A stretch of DNA of 64,000 nucleotides from Caldanaerobius fijiensis DSM 17918 (GCF_900129075.1 NZ_FQVH01000006.1:1-64000), one strand, 5' to 3'; positions 36,001 to 45,164 are shown, counted from the stretch's first letter. Notes: generated by a model not told the origin, from the letters alone. Numbers and translations: made by a program.

Positions 36001-37008
36001 TTACCTGGCTTTTGCGCTGGTATCTCTCTCAATCAATTGATAAGGCAGATTAACAGCTTTCTCTTCCAGTTTCTCGCCGTTTAACTTTTTTATAAGCATT
36101 CTCGCTGCAACAGCACCTATATCATATATAGGCTGCCGTATAGTAGTCAATGCAGGTCTTATTATAGATGCCAACGGAATATCGTCAAACCCAACCACAG
36201 AAATATCATCAGGAATCTTATAACCTCTATCCAAAATACAATTTACTGCACCGATAGCCATAATATCATTGGCAGCAAACACTGCTGTTATGTCATTATA
36301 CACATCCAAGATATCCGCCATGGCCTCATAACCATTTCTTATGCCAATTTTAGATACTCGGACCAATTCTTGCTTAAAATCTATACCTGCATCATAAATC
36401 GCCTGCTTATATCCTTCAAAGCGCTCCTTACCTAATACCTCGTCGGAAAGCGGTCCACCAACATAGGCAATTTTTTTATGACCAAGCTTTATAAGGTAAT
36501 TAGTCGCATCATATGCAGCGTTATAGTTATCAATGCTGACATAGGGGATATCCAAACCTTCTGCACGTCTATTAACAAAAACGGCTTTTACCTCGTTTTC
36601 CTTAAACCAATTGATATGGTCATCAGTTAAATTAGTTGTCATAAATATAATTCCATCTACCTGCTTTTCCAGCAAGAGATTTAAATACTCCATCTCTTTT
36701 TTGAGTTCTCCATAGGTATTACATAAAAGTATGCTATAATTGTACATATTGGAAATTTCTTCTGTGCCTTTGACCAATTCTGAATAATAGGAATTCGATA
36801 TATCGGGCACGATAATCCCTATAATATTCGTCTTGCGCAAGACAAGACCCCTTGCCAGCAAATTTGGCCTATAACCCGTTTCTTTTATAGCCTCCAGCAC
36901 TTTCTGCCTTATCTCCGGCGAAACAGGTTTTGAATTGTTCAAAACCCTTGAAACCGTTGAAATAGAAACACCAGAGCGCCTCGCCACATCTTTGATCGTA
37001 ACTTTAAT
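36001..37008 (-). CDS. LacI-family transcriptional regulator with apparent AUU start
   Basis: A 335-residue regulator. The helix-turn-helix VTIKDVARRSGVSIST and the hinge region VSRVLNN are followed by a periplasmic-binding-protein-like ligand domain (from about residue 60, IGIIVPDISNSYYSEL; DDIPLASIIRPALTTI near the end). The GTG at 36987 would delete the first helix of the DNA-binding domain. Upstream in frame there is no ATG, GTG or TTG before a stop; ATT at 37008 sits six bases after AGAGGTGA and gives the full-length protein, so an AUU start is proposed. It resembles CcpA-type regulators, but the effector is unknown. Confidence 0.85.
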   Translation of the reverse strand: MKVTIKDVARRSGVSISTVSRVLNNSKPVSPEIRQKVLEAIKETGYRPNLLARGLVLRKTNIIGIIVPDISNSYYSELVKGTEEISNMYNYSILLCNTYGELKKEMEYLNLLLEKQVDGIIFMTTNLTDDHINWFKENEVKAVFVNRRAEGLDIPYVSIDNYNAAYDATNYLIKLGHKKIAYVGGPLSDEVLGKERFEGYKQAIYDAGIDFKQELVRVSKIGIRNGYEAMADILDVYNDITAVFAANDIMAIGAVNCILDRGYKIPDDISVVGFDDIPLASIIRPALTTIRQPIYDIGAVAARMLIKKLNGEKLEEKAVNLPYQLIERDTSAKAR

Positions 37009-37067
37009 TTTAACTCACCTCTCTTAAATTATATCGTACATTTTTCTTAAATCTTAAGCTTTTACAT

Positions 37068-37115
37068 TGAAAGCATGTACAAGCTTATTATAGGAAAATT
37101 TTTTCCCGTTGTCAA
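37068..37115 (-). promoter_or_regulatory. Consensus promoter and LacI-type operator of the regulator gene
   Basis: TTGACA (37115-37110) and TATAAT (37092-37087) on the minus strand with 17-bp spacing. TGTACATGCTTTCA (37081-37068), just after the expected start of transcription, matches 12 of 14 positions of a cre-like LacI operator. Autoregulation is likely. Confidence 0.65.
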
Positions 37116-37118
37116 CAA

Positions 37119-38690
37119 CTATTTTTGTTTCTTATCTTCTTCTTTCGCTAATTTATACTCTATAGAATCTATTAAAGCATCCCAGCTGGCTTGTATGATG
37201 TTTGTAGAAACGCCCATAGTACTCCAGCATTCTTCCCTGTCTGAGCTCTCGATCAAAACCCTTACTTTCGCAGCTGTTGCACCATCACTATTCAAAACCC
37301 TCACTTTATAGTCTGTTAACACTACCGACTTTAAAACAGGATAAAAACGCTCTAACGCTCTCCTCAATGCAGCATCCAATGCATTTACAGGGCCATTGCC
37401 TTCAGCAGCTGTTACTTCTTCAATACCATCTACTGCTACCTTAACCATAGCAGTTGCACTGGTTTGCAAATCCCAGGGTATCTGGTCTATTACTTTAAAA
37501 TACTTAATATCAAAGTGCTTTTTAAATTTGCCAAGAAGTTTCTTGACAATCAGATAAAAAGAGCCTTCCGCACCCTCAAATTGATAACCTTCATACTCCA
37601 TTTTCTTCAGCTCATCGATTATCATTTTAGTTTCAGGAGAATTTTTCGTCAATGTCGGTTCTATTTCCTTTATTTTTGAGAGTATGGTACTTTTACCTGA
37701 TACCTCAGACATAAGAATACGCCTTTCATTGCCCACGCTCTCAGGGTCTATATGCTCATATGTCCTAGTATTCTTTAACACTGCATCTATATGCATGCCA
37801 CCCTTATGAGCAAAGGCACTATCGCCTACATATGGCATTCTGTTGTCATGCTGCATATTGGCTACTTCACTTACATATTTCGAAACAGATGTTAGCATTT
37901 TAATATTATCGTCAGGTATACATTCATACCCCAATTTTAGCTGAAGAGCTGGTATTATAGAGCATAAGTTAGCATTTCCCGTCCTCTCACCATAACCATT
38001 GATACAACCTTGAACCATTGAAGCGCCAGCTTTTACAGCTGTTATAGAATTGGCAACAGCTAATTCAGAATCATTATGGGCATGTATACCTATTGCTACT
38101 GAAATATTATTTACAACCTTTGATACAATTTCATATACCTCATCAGGGAAGCTCCCCCCATTGGTATCACATAGGACTACAAATTTTGCACCAGCATCAG
38201 CTGCAGCTTTTAAGGTCTTCATAGCATAATCGGCATTTGCTTTATAACCGTCAAAAAAGTGCTCAGCGTCGAAAATAACCTCATATCCTTCTGATGCAAA
38301 AAACGATACTGTATCATATATCATATTCAAATTTTCATCAAGGGAGGTCCTCAATACATCTGTCACATGGAGATCCCAGCTCTTACCGAATATGCATATT
38401 GTATTTACGCCCGCTTCCAATAATGCTTTTACATTATTGTCTTCATCAGTTTTTATACCAGGTCTTCTGGTACTACCAAATGCCACAACTTTTGCATTCT
38501 TTATACTTACACCTTTTAACCTTTTAAAAAAATCAGCATCTTTAGGATTAGAACCGGGATTGCCTGCTTCGATATAACTTATACCAAATTCATCTAACTT
38601 TTTTACAATCTTTAATTTATCTTCAACAGAATAGGAAATACCTTCAGCCTGCGCTCCATCTCTTAGTACAGAGTCATAAATATATATCAT
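37119..38690 (-). CDS. cimA: (R)-citramalate synthase
   Basis: A 523-residue enzyme that condenses pyruvate and acetyl-CoA to citramalate, the first step of a threonine-independent isoleucine pathway. The HMGL-like barrel (about 1-270) starts with YDSVLRDGAQAEG, which is the CimA rather than the LeuA version, and contains GIHAHNDSELAVANS with the metal histidines. The C-terminal LeuA-type allosteric domain (about 390-515) is present, so isoleucine feedback is expected. ATG at 38690 is chosen over TTG 38711, ten bases after GGGGG. It has its own promoter. Confidence 0.93.
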   Translation of the reverse strand: MIYIYDSVLRDGAQAEGISYSVEDKLKIVKKLDEFGISYIEAGNPGSNPKDADFFKRLKGVSIKNAKVVAFGSTRRPGIKTDEDNNVKALLEAGVNTICIFGKSWDLHVTDVLRTSLDENLNMIYDTVSFFASEGYEVIFDAEHFFDGYKANADYAMKTLKAAADAGAKFVVLCDTNGGSFPDEVYEIVSKVVNNISVAIGIHAHNDSELAVANSITAVKAGASMVQGCINGYGERTGNANLCSIIPALQLKLGYECIPDDNIKMLTSVSKYVSEVANMQHDNRMPYVGDSAFAHKGGMHIDAVLKNTRTYEHIDPESVGNERRILMSEVSGKSTILSKIKEIEPTLTKNSPETKMIIDELKKMEYEGYQFEGAEGSFYLIVKKLLGKFKKHFDIKYFKVIDQIPWDLQTSATAMVKVAVDGIEEVTAAEGNGPVNALDAALRRALERFYPVLKSVVLTDYKVRVLNSDGATAAKVRVLIESSDREECWSTMGVSTNIIQASWDALIDSIEYKLAKEEDKKQK

Positions 38691-38731
38691 CCGTGTATAT
38701 CCCCCTTGCAAAAATTTAAAATATTGTTTTT

Positions 38732-38760
38732 ATTTTATTGCCAAAGCAGGCATTTGTCAA
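38732..38760 (-). promoter_or_regulatory. Promoter of cimA
   Basis: TTGACA (38760-38755) and TAAAAT (38737-38732) on the minus strand, 17-bp spacing, lying between the rsmF-type stop and cimA. Confidence 0.7.
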
Positions 38761-38774
38761 TACTTTTTATGCGC

Positions 38775-40187
38775 TTACCAGTTAATCCTCAATCCCTTTG
38801 GATAATGGTTTTTAAAATTGCCTCCAGCAATCTTACACCAACCTAATGGAAAACCATCAACACATACCAATGACCATCCACTTTTTCTGTATAAACTTTC
38901 TGGAATACCTATTGCCTGTCCTCTCAAATAATCTAATACTTCTTCACTATCTGATTTAAGGTCAACACACCTTAAAACATCACTTTTTCGCAACCCCAAC
39001 GCCATGGCATGTGATGGTTCAAATCGACCCTTTTTTAACTGTCCCAGGTACCAACCATACCGCAATACCTTTAGACCGCGCAAATTTGGCAAAAAATCAG
39101 GAAGCATATACACTTCATCACCTACTATTGTAATATTATCCATATCTTCAGGCTTTACTAACGCGTCCTTGCAAAAGTCATAAAAGTACTCTAATTTACT
39201 CGTATTAGTCTTGATTTTTTTATTGCTGTACTTTATATCGTCACCATCTAATTTTTTAAGAACAGCTATAAAATGTCCCTCACCTTCTATTTTATGAGGC
39301 CACAACCTCATACACTTTGATAATTCTGGATTTCCATCATCCCAGTCAGGTCTACCTGGCGAAAAGAATCTGCTCACAGCTACATCTATTAACTCAAATT
39401 CTGGATGCTTTTTAAGAAACTCATCTATTACCTGCTCGTTTTCTTCTGGCGAAAAAGTGCATGTAGAATAACTCAACAATCCCCCCGGTTTCAATAACTC
39501 AAAAACCACATCCAATATCCTGGCTTGTGTTTTGGAACAAGATTTTACCATGCCTTCAGACCAAGAATAGCATACTTCTGGATCTTTTCTAAACATCCCT
39601 TCACCAGAGCATGGCGCATCTACTATTACCTTATCAAAAAATCCCCTGAATGAATTAAGTAATCTTTCAGGAGATTCGTTTAAAACGATAGTATTTCTAA
39701 TTCCAAATCTCTCAATATTCTCAACCAGTGCTTTAGCTCTTAAGGGATTTATCTCGTTGGATATAAGTAATCCTTTTTCTCCAATCTTGTTAGCAATTTG
39801 AGTAGTTTTTCCACCTGGAGCCGCACTGATATCAAGCACCACATCTCCGGGTTGGGGAGATACAGCTTCAACTACGGCCATAGCGCTTGGCTCCTGTATA
39901 TAGTACAACCCCGCTGCGTGGTAAGGATGTTTACCAGGTTTTACATCTTTTCTATAATAAAATCCTGATTCACACCACGGAATTGGTTTAAGCTCATACG
40001 GAAATATTTTCAAAAAATCTTCTACTGATATCTTTGACGTATTAACCCTTAATCCATAATACCTTTCACTATCGTAGCTTTGTATAAATTCTTCATACTC
40101 ATCCCCTAATAATGATTTCATTTTCGCTATATAACCATCAGGTAATACCACTGTTACACCACTTTCCCAAAATTTTATTTTAAACAT
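38775..40187 (-). CDS. RsmF/NSUN-type RNA (cytosine-5) methyltransferase
   Basis: A 470-residue SAM-dependent enzyme of the NOL1/NOP2/Sun family, probably methylating 16S rRNA. Motif I VVLDISAAPGGKTT, motif IV DAPCSGEGMF with one catalytic cysteine and motif VI STCTFSPEENE with the nucleophile are present; a C-terminal PUA-like domain (about 330-465) matches YebU/RsmF. The start is uncertain: ATG 40187 has no ribosome site and overlaps a TATAAT sequence; GTG at 40151, just before LPDGYIAKM, may be used instead. Confidence 0.85.
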   Translation of the reverse strand: MFKIKFWESGVTVVLPDGYIAKMKSLLGDEYEEFIQSYDSERYYGLRVNTSKISVEDFLKIFPYELKPIPWCESGFYYRKDVKPGKHPYHAAGLYYIQEPSAMAVVEAVSPQPGDVVLDISAAPGGKTTQIANKIGEKGLLISNEINPLRAKALVENIERFGIRNTIVLNESPERLLNSFRGFFDKVIVDAPCSGEGMFRKDPEVCYSWSEGMVKSCSKTQARILDVVFELLKPGGLLSYSTCTFSPEENEQVIDEFLKKHPEFELIDVAVSRFFSPGRPDWDDGNPELSKCMRLWPHKIEGEGHFIAVLKKLDGDDIKYSNKKIKTNTSKLEYFYDFCKDALVKPEDMDNITIVGDEVYMLPDFLPNLRGLKVLRYGWYLGQLKKGRFEPSHAMALGLRKSDVLRCVDLKSDSEEVLDYLRGQAIGIPESLYRKSGWSLVCVDGFPLGWCKIAGGNFKNHYPKGLRINW

Positions 40188-40233
40188 TATATATTATATC
40201 ACATTCTAAAGCCCTGTCACCTGTATTTAGAAA

Positions 40234-40259
40234 CAAAAAAAGCGGGATTTATCCCGTAC
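40234..40259 (-). terminator. Terminator of the DUF2089/DUF4097 operon
   Basis: ACGGGAT and ATCCCGC form a short stem on the minus strand followed by TTTTTTT. Confidence 0.85.
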
Positions 40260-40277
40260 ATATATTAAAGCGAATGA

Positions 40278-40664
40278 TCATTCTATAGTAATTTCTACTT
40301 TTAACCCTTCTTCATTCTGTATTTCCACTATTTTTCCTTCTGCTCCACTCTTTATAACCTCTGCGATTTGTTCCAAATCAAAATCTTCCGGCATCTTATC
40401 TGCAGCATATTTTTTAGCTATTTTCAATCCTACATCCACTAAAGAAATAGGTAAATTGACATTAACGCTGGTATTATCTTCAGGCACAAAGACCTTTATA
40501 CGTATCCATCTAGTTTCTGGCTTTCTGCCTATCAGTCGCATCACACCCTCATCCCGGTTCGAAGAATTAGCATCATCTAAAGCCTTTATAAGCTCCGCAC
40601 CTTGCTCTGCGCTAAGCTTACCACTTTCCACCATTTTCAATATCTGTAATTTTTCACTTTCCAT
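40278..40664 (-). CDS. Small SHOCT-like domain protein
   Basis: A 128-residue protein with an N-terminal SHOCT-like helical hairpin (SEKLQILKMVESGKLSAEQ, residues 3-21, then GAELIKALDD) and a C-terminal region (about 40-128) with WIRIKVFVPEDN and NLPISLVDVG. No signal peptide or membrane helix is seen. ATG at 40664 follows AAGGAGG by six bases, one base after the DUF4097 gene. It is the last gene of a three-gene operon and is homologous at its N-terminus to its two operon partners. Function unknown. Confidence 0.75.
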   Translation of the reverse strand: MESEKLQILKMVESGKLSAEQGAELIKALDDANSSNRDEGVMRLIGRKPETRWIRIKVFVPEDNTSVNVNLPISLVDVGLKIAKKYAADKMPEDFDLEQIAEVIKSGAEGKIVEIQNEEGLKVEITIE

Positions 40665-40665
40665 A

Positions 40666-41976
40666 CTAATCCTCCTTATACACATTTATACTCCCATTAC
40701 TGGTCAACGCTTTTAAGCTAACATTAACAGGAGCTACACCATAGTTCTCGCTCTTATACCTAAAGTTGTTTTTACCTGAGTAATTTATATCTTTTAAATG
40801 TATTGTTCCATGTCCATTGCTTGTAGTCAGAGTTATATCATAAGCCATACCATCAACTTCATTGAGGCTAACGTTAATGCTGCCGTTGGACGTGATAAGT
40901 TCCATCTTCCGGCTTTGATTTTCTATTACCCTGAGATTGTCAACTGCAATGCCGCCATTAGATGTGGTAAAATTTATATCTCCAAGCTCGCTGTTTATAC
41001 ATTCTATTTTCCCATTAGATGTTTTTACAAATATATCAGGTACATGAAGGCTTTCAAGTAAAACCTTTGCATTAGATGTAATACATCTTACTTCATCACT
41101 AGCAGTATTCAACACTTCTATTTTGCCATTACTGGATTTAGCATCTAAGTTTTTACATGTAAGTTTTGTCACGCAGATTTTACCGTTTGACGTATTTAAA
41201 TTAATTCGATTATAATCTTTATCAGGTAACCATATAACAACGCTTAGGTATTTCACTACAGTCGCATCATAGCCTATAGAAAAATAAGGTTCTTCCAACG
41301 AATCCAATCTATTTTCTACTTTAATACCTGGAAGACTGTCCCCGTTTGGCTCCACCCTTACATCTGCCTTTGCGTTTGATTTTATTCCCCACTTCAACTC
41401 AACCTTCATTTCAGTTCCATCATAAGTATAGAGCTCTATCTTTCCATTTATCCCGTCTACCTCTAAATTCAATCCATCAGGGATATTGTTCCACGTCTTC
41501 GTCACGCTCAATTCATGTCCAGAAGGTTTGCCAATGGGATTATTGAAAAATTTCTCCACAAACCGTTCTGCAAAGATGGCCGCTTTTTCCCCTATGCTTT
41601 CACCTAAGTTTCCTATTCTTTCCCCTAATTCTTCGCCTAGTTTGCCCATTTTTTCTCCAATTTCTTCGCCCAATCTGCTCAACTGCTCCATCTTTTCCTC
41701 AAAGTCATTGTCCATGTTTTTCCATTTCTTTATCTCATCATTAACCTTATCCTTTATTGTCGTATTCTCCGCGTCGTCCTCATCATCTCCTTCATCCTCA
41801 TCATCTTCTTCATCTCCATTTATGTCTGCTTTCTCAAATTTAATTTTGCCGGCATTACTCGAAGAACGATTTTGCTTCTGTTCTCCTTCCAGCGCTTCAA
41901 GGAGAAGCAATGCTTCTTCGCTTGTGATCTTGCCTTCTTCCAGCATCTTTAAAATAGCCATCTTTTCCTCGTCCAT
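40666..41976 (-). CDS. DUF4097 beta-helix protein with SHOCT-like N-terminus (YvlB/LiaX-like)
   Basis: A 436-residue protein. The N-terminal hairpin EEKMAILKMLEEGKITSEEA is followed by an acidic stretch (about 45-75), an amphipathic coiled coil (about 85-140; repeated LGEEIGEKMGKLGEELGERI) and a DUF4097 repeat region (about 165-436) with recurring SNGKI/SNGSI turns, expected to form a beta-solenoid. It resembles YvlB of Bacillus and LiaX of Enterococcus, which act in envelope stress. There is no signal peptide. ATG at 41976 follows GGGAGGTAGGGG. It begins 4 bp after the DUF2089 regulator. Confidence 0.8.
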   Translation of the reverse strand: MDEEKMAILKMLEEGKITSEEALLLLEALEGEQKQNRSSSNAGKIKFEKADINGDEEDDEDEGDDEDDAENTTIKDKVNDEIKKWKNMDNDFEEKMEQLSRLGEEIGEKMGKLGEELGERIGNLGESIGEKAAIFAERFVEKFFNNPIGKPSGHELSVTKTWNNIPDGLNLEVDGINGKIELYTYDGTEMKVELKWGIKSNAKADVRVEPNGDSLPGIKVENRLDSLEEPYFSIGYDATVVKYLSVVIWLPDKDYNRINLNTSNGKICVTKLTCKNLDAKSSNGKIEVLNTASDEVRCITSNAKVLLESLHVPDIFVKTSNGKIECINSELGDINFTTSNGGIAVDNLRVIENQSRKMELITSNGSINVSLNEVDGMAYDITLTTSNGHGTIHLKDINYSGKNNFRYKSENYGVAPVNVSLKALTSNGSINVYKED

Positions 41977-41980
41977 ACCC

Positions 41981-42361
41981 CTACCTCCCATCTTTTAATA
42001 ATCTAATAGCTTCACTAGCTGATATTTCTCCCCTGTCTAATTTGTCAAGTATTTCCATTCTTTTTGAATCATTCAGCGATGTATTTGGCACTGCATCAAG
42101 TCCCAGAGTAGCAATTACGTTTTCTAAACGATTTTTTACTGTGGGATAAGAAATGCCCAATTCTCTTTCTACATCTTTTATGTTACCCCTACATTTTATA
42201 AAAACTTCCAAAAACTCCCTCTGCTCTTTCGTGAGATAACAAAATTTACAAAGATCAAAACGACCCTTTATATCTATATCACATTCGCTGCAATGGAGAT
42301 TTGTAACTTCGAGTTTTGCACCACATACAGGGCATAACCCCAATACCTCCTTTTTCAACAT
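41981..42361 (-). CDS. DUF2089 zinc-ribbon/HTH regulator
   Basis: A 126-residue putative transcription regulator. A zinc ribbon (CPVCG...CSECD, about residues 10-30) is followed by a helix-turn-helix region (about 45-90, FIKCRGNIKDVERELGISYP) and a C-terminal SHOCT-like hairpin (RMEILDKLDRGEISASEA, then IRLLKDG). ATG start after AGAGGTG. It is the first gene of the operon, preceded by a full consensus promoter with an internal ATTAT-TG-ATAAT dyad, so it probably represses itself and the two downstream genes. Confidence 0.85.
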   Translation of the reverse strand: MLKKEVLGLCPVCGAKLEVTNLHCSECDIDIKGRFDLCKFCYLTKEQREFLEVFIKCRGNIKDVERELGISYPTVKNRLENVIATLGLDAVPNTSLNDSKRMEILDKLDRGEISASEAIRLLKDGR

Positions 42362-42409
42362 ATCACCTCTTTTCTCAAATCTTATGTGACATTTTCTCTG
42401 TCTATGAAT

Positions 42410-42438
42410 ATTATAAATTAAATTATCAATAATGTCAA
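42410..42438 (-). promoter_or_regulatory. Full consensus promoter of the DUF2089 operon
   Basis: TTGACA (42438-42433) and TATAAT (42415-42410) on the minus strand with 17-bp spacing. The palindrome ATTATTGATAAT (42433-42422) lies in the spacer and may be the operator. Confidence 0.75.
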
Positions 42439-42483
42439 TTTTTATTTTAATAATTTTAATGTTTATATTAAGAATATTTACAT

Positions 42484-42508
42484 TTAAAAAAGAGCCTTAC
42501 GGCTCTTT
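42484..42508 (-). terminator. Terminator of the iscS-thiI-SHOCT operon
   Basis: AAAGAGCC and GGCTCTTT pair across a four-base loop, followed on the minus strand by TTT. It touches the stop codon of the SHOCT gene. Confidence 0.85.
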
Positions 42509-42780
42509 TACTCCTTTAATTTCTGTTTCATTCTCTCATATTCTTCATCACTTATTTCGCCACGAGCATAGCGTTCTTTCAATATGTCCAGTGGGTCGAT
42601 TTTTCTGTCCAGCCTGCTGACATTATAATCATAAGATCTGCCTGAGCGCAAAAGCTTTATGAGCAGGTAAACAGTCAGCACAATAATCAGTACATAAAAT
42701 ATCATCATTATTAAACCCCCGAGGCCAAACACGTGCATGTATCCCCACCAGCCGTCACCCCACCAGTTATTCCACATCAT
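42508..42780 (-). CDS. SHOCT-domain small membrane protein
   Basis: A 90-residue protein with a Trp-rich N-terminus (MMWNNWWGDGWWGY), one membrane helix (about residues 22-44) and a C-terminal SHOCT motif (PLDILKERYARGEISDEEYE). It overlaps the end of thiI by 14 bp and uses AAGGTGG within it. SHOCT proteins of this size are common and often membrane-bound, with unknown roles. Its motif resembles those of the three genes of the DUF2089 operon just downstream. Confidence 0.8.
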   Translation of the reverse strand: MMWNNWWGDGWWGYMHVFGLGGLIMMIFYVLIIVLTVYLLIKLLRSGRSYDYNVSRLDRKIDPLDILKERYARGEISDEEYERMKQKLKE

Positions 42781-43939
42781 TTACATCACCACCTTCTATT
42801 TTTATTATTTCACTCTTGCTCAGGGCATTTTCTATCATACTCTCTATATTTAATCCCTTCTCTGCCTCCTCTATCAAGTCTATTCTCGGCCTTATTACAG
42901 GATGTTTAGGCACAAAAACTGTACAGCAGTCTTCATAAGGCAATATAGATATTTCATATGTCCCTATCTCTCTTGCCTTTGATATTATCTCCTGCTTATC
43001 CATACCGATTAATGGCCTGAACACAGGCAAATCTGTCACAGCATTGGTCACATGCATGCTCTCGATTGTTTGGCTGGCAACCTGACCAATGCTTTCACCT
43101 GTAACCAGAGCTAAAGCCCCTTCCTTTCTGGCAATCCTGTCAGCTATCCTCATCATCATCCTGCGCATCAGTATGGTAATCATTTTAGGCGGACAATTTT
43201 CATATAAATCTTTCTGTATATCAGTAAAATGCACCACATACAGCTTGATGCTGCCGGCAAATTGAGCTAATACACGAGTAAGATCAATGACTTTTTCCTT
43301 TGCCCTTTCGCTGGTAAATGGGAAGCTGTGAAAATGTACTCCTATTATTTGCACCCCTCTTTTCATAGTCATCCAGCCCGCCACAGGACTATCTATACCT
43401 CCTGACAGCAATAAACACGCTTTTCCACTGGTACCAAGAGGTAATCCTCCACAACCTGGTATTTCTTCACTGTATATATATGCCTCTTTTCTTACCTCCA
43501 CATTTATTACAAAATCAGGATTATGGACATCAACGGAAAAACCCGGTATCTCATTGAGTACTCTTGACCCTATATAAGCATTTATTTCAGGACTATCCAA
43601 AGGAAATGCCTTGTTGGGTCTCCTGGTCTCCACTTTAAAGGTTTTACACCCTTTTTCAAACATTTTGCGAGCAATATTAACAGCATGCTCTGATATAGAA
43701 TTTATATCCAGTTCCACTTCTTGTGCAGGACATATGCCTACGATGCCAAATACCTTTTTTAATTTTCCCAGAACCATTTCCTTATCTAAATCTGTTTTTA
43801 CAAATATCCTACCATTTTCCCTTATTATTTCCACATCTTGCTCAAATCGTTTTTTTATGTTTTCAACCAATTTCCTCTCAAAAAACGATCTGTTCTGCTT
43901 TTTTAAAGCCAATTCTCCATACTTAATCAAATAAAGCAT
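42767..43939 (-). CDS. thiI: tRNA 4-thiouridine synthetase / sulfurtransferase
   Basis: A 390-residue ThiI of the short type without rhodanese domain, making 4-thiouridine at tRNA position 8 and often needed for thiamine thiazole synthesis. An N-terminal ferredoxin-like/THUMP region (about 1-165) precedes the PP-loop pyrophosphatase domain (LLLSGGIDSPVAGWM, about 178). Firmicute ThiI takes persulfide directly from a dedicated cysteine desulfurase, consistent with the gene 4 bp upstream. ATG start after GGAGGTAGG. Confidence 0.94.
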   Translation of the reverse strand: MLYLIKYGELALKKQNRSFFERKLVENIKKRFEQDVEIIRENGRIFVKTDLDKEMVLGKLKKVFGIVGICPAQEVELDINSISEHAVNIARKMFEKGCKTFKVETRRPNKAFPLDSPEINAYIGSRVLNEIPGFSVDVHNPDFVINVEVRKEAYIYSEEIPGCGGLPLGTSGKACLLLSGGIDSPVAGWMTMKRGVQIIGVHFHSFPFTSERAKEKVIDLTRVLAQFAGSIKLYVVHFTDIQKDLYENCPPKMITILMRRMMMRIADRIARKEGALALVTGESIGQVASQTIESMHVTNAVTDLPVFRPLIGMDKQEIISKAREIGTYEISILPYEDCCTVFVPKHPVIRPRIDLIEEAEKGLNIESMIENALSKSEIIKIEGGDVNDVE

Positions 43940-43943
43940 TTAC

Positions 43944-45095
43944 CTACCTCCGATAAAACTTTCTATATTCTCTCACTAAATCAATCAAAACATTAACCGT
44001 ATAATCTACCTCTTCGCAGGTATTAAAAGGAGACAAACTAAACCTTATGGCGCTCTCTATCCTATCATCGGATAATCCAAGATTTTTTAAAACATGGCTT
44101 ACGCCTCGTTTGTGGGAAGAACAAGCTGATCCTGTAGAAACATACACACCCTTTTCCTCTAACGCATGCAACAGCACTTCACCTTTTACACCTACAAAAG
44201 ATATATTCAGTATGTGAGGCGCTCCTTTTTCTACATCGGGTCCGTTTATAAAGCAGTCGCTTATGTTATCCTTTAAGCCATACCACAGTCTCTTTTTTAA
44301 TGTCATCATGTAATCACTATATTTATCCATATTTTTATGACATATTTCAGCCGCTACGCCAAAACCTATTATACCAGGGACATTTTCTGTACCAGAACGC
44401 ACATTTCCTTCCTGTCCTCCACCGTCTAAAAGAGGCTGAATCTTCACACCTCTTTTTATATAAATAGCACCTATCCCTTTAGGGCCATGAATCTTGTGCC
44501 CGCTAATCGACATCAAATCCACATTCAAATCTCTCATATCAAGTACTATTTTACCATAACCCTGCACAGCATCTACATGAAATAATACGCCCTTTTCTTT
44601 TGCTATATCACCTATATCCTTTATAGGCTGAATACTTCCTATCTCATTGTTTACAGCCATAACACTTATAAGAGCCGTACTATCATTTATTTTATCTTTT
44701 ATTTCGTTTAAATCAACTATACCATTAACGTCCACACCTATATAACTTACCTTAAATCCTTCGGCCTCCAACCTCATAACCGCATTTAAAACAGAAGGAT
44801 GTTCAATCGTCGTTGTTATTATATGGTTTTTTCGCTTTTTTAAAAGATACGCGGCCCCTTTTATGGCAGTATTATTAGCCTCAGTGCCCCCTGATGTAAA
44901 GAATATCTCCTCTTTTTTAGCGCCAATTACCTTTGCTATATTTAATCTAGCATTTTCAATCATTTTTTCTGCTTCCATCGCAGGCCTGTACATAGATGAA
45001 GGATTTTCATAGCGCTCGTTTAATGCATAAATCATCGCCTCAACTACCTCTTTATATGGCTTCGTCGTAGCGCTGTTATCAAGATACACTTGCAT
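43944..45095 (-). CDS. Cysteine desulfurase (NifS/IscS-like, ThiI partner)
   Basis: A 383-residue PLP enzyme that removes sulfur from cysteine. It begins MQVYLDNSATTKPY, carries the PLP lysine in SGHKIHGPKG (about 200) and the persulfide cysteine in STGSACSSHKRG (about 322). ATG at 45095 fits AAAGGA eight bases upstream better than the earlier ATGs. Its direct coupling with thiI suggests a NifZ-like role in tRNA thiolation rather than general Fe-S assembly, but either is possible. Confidence 0.93.
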   Translation of the reverse strand: MQVYLDNSATTKPYKEVVEAMIYALNERYENPSSMYRPAMEAEKMIENARLNIAKVIGAKKEEIFFTSGGTEANNTAIKGAAYLLKKRKNHIITTTIEHPSVLNAVMRLEAEGFKVSYIGVDVNGIVDLNEIKDKINDSTALISVMAVNNEIGSIQPIKDIGDIAKEKGVLFHVDAVQGYGKIVLDMRDLNVDLMSISGHKIHGPKGIGAIYIKRGVKIQPLLDGGGQEGNVRSGTENVPGIIGFGVAAEICHKNMDKYSDYMMTLKKRLWYGLKDNISDCFINGPDVEKGAPHILNISFVGVKGEVLLHALEEKGVYVSTGSACSSHKRGVSHVLKNLGLSDDRIESAIRFSLSPFNTCEEVDYTVNVLIDLVREYRKFYRR

Positions 45096-45164
45096 TGTCA
45101 TCATCCTTTCAGCTGAGTGCTTTCAGTTGCAAGCAACAAAAATTATGGTTTCTTGTTCGACATT

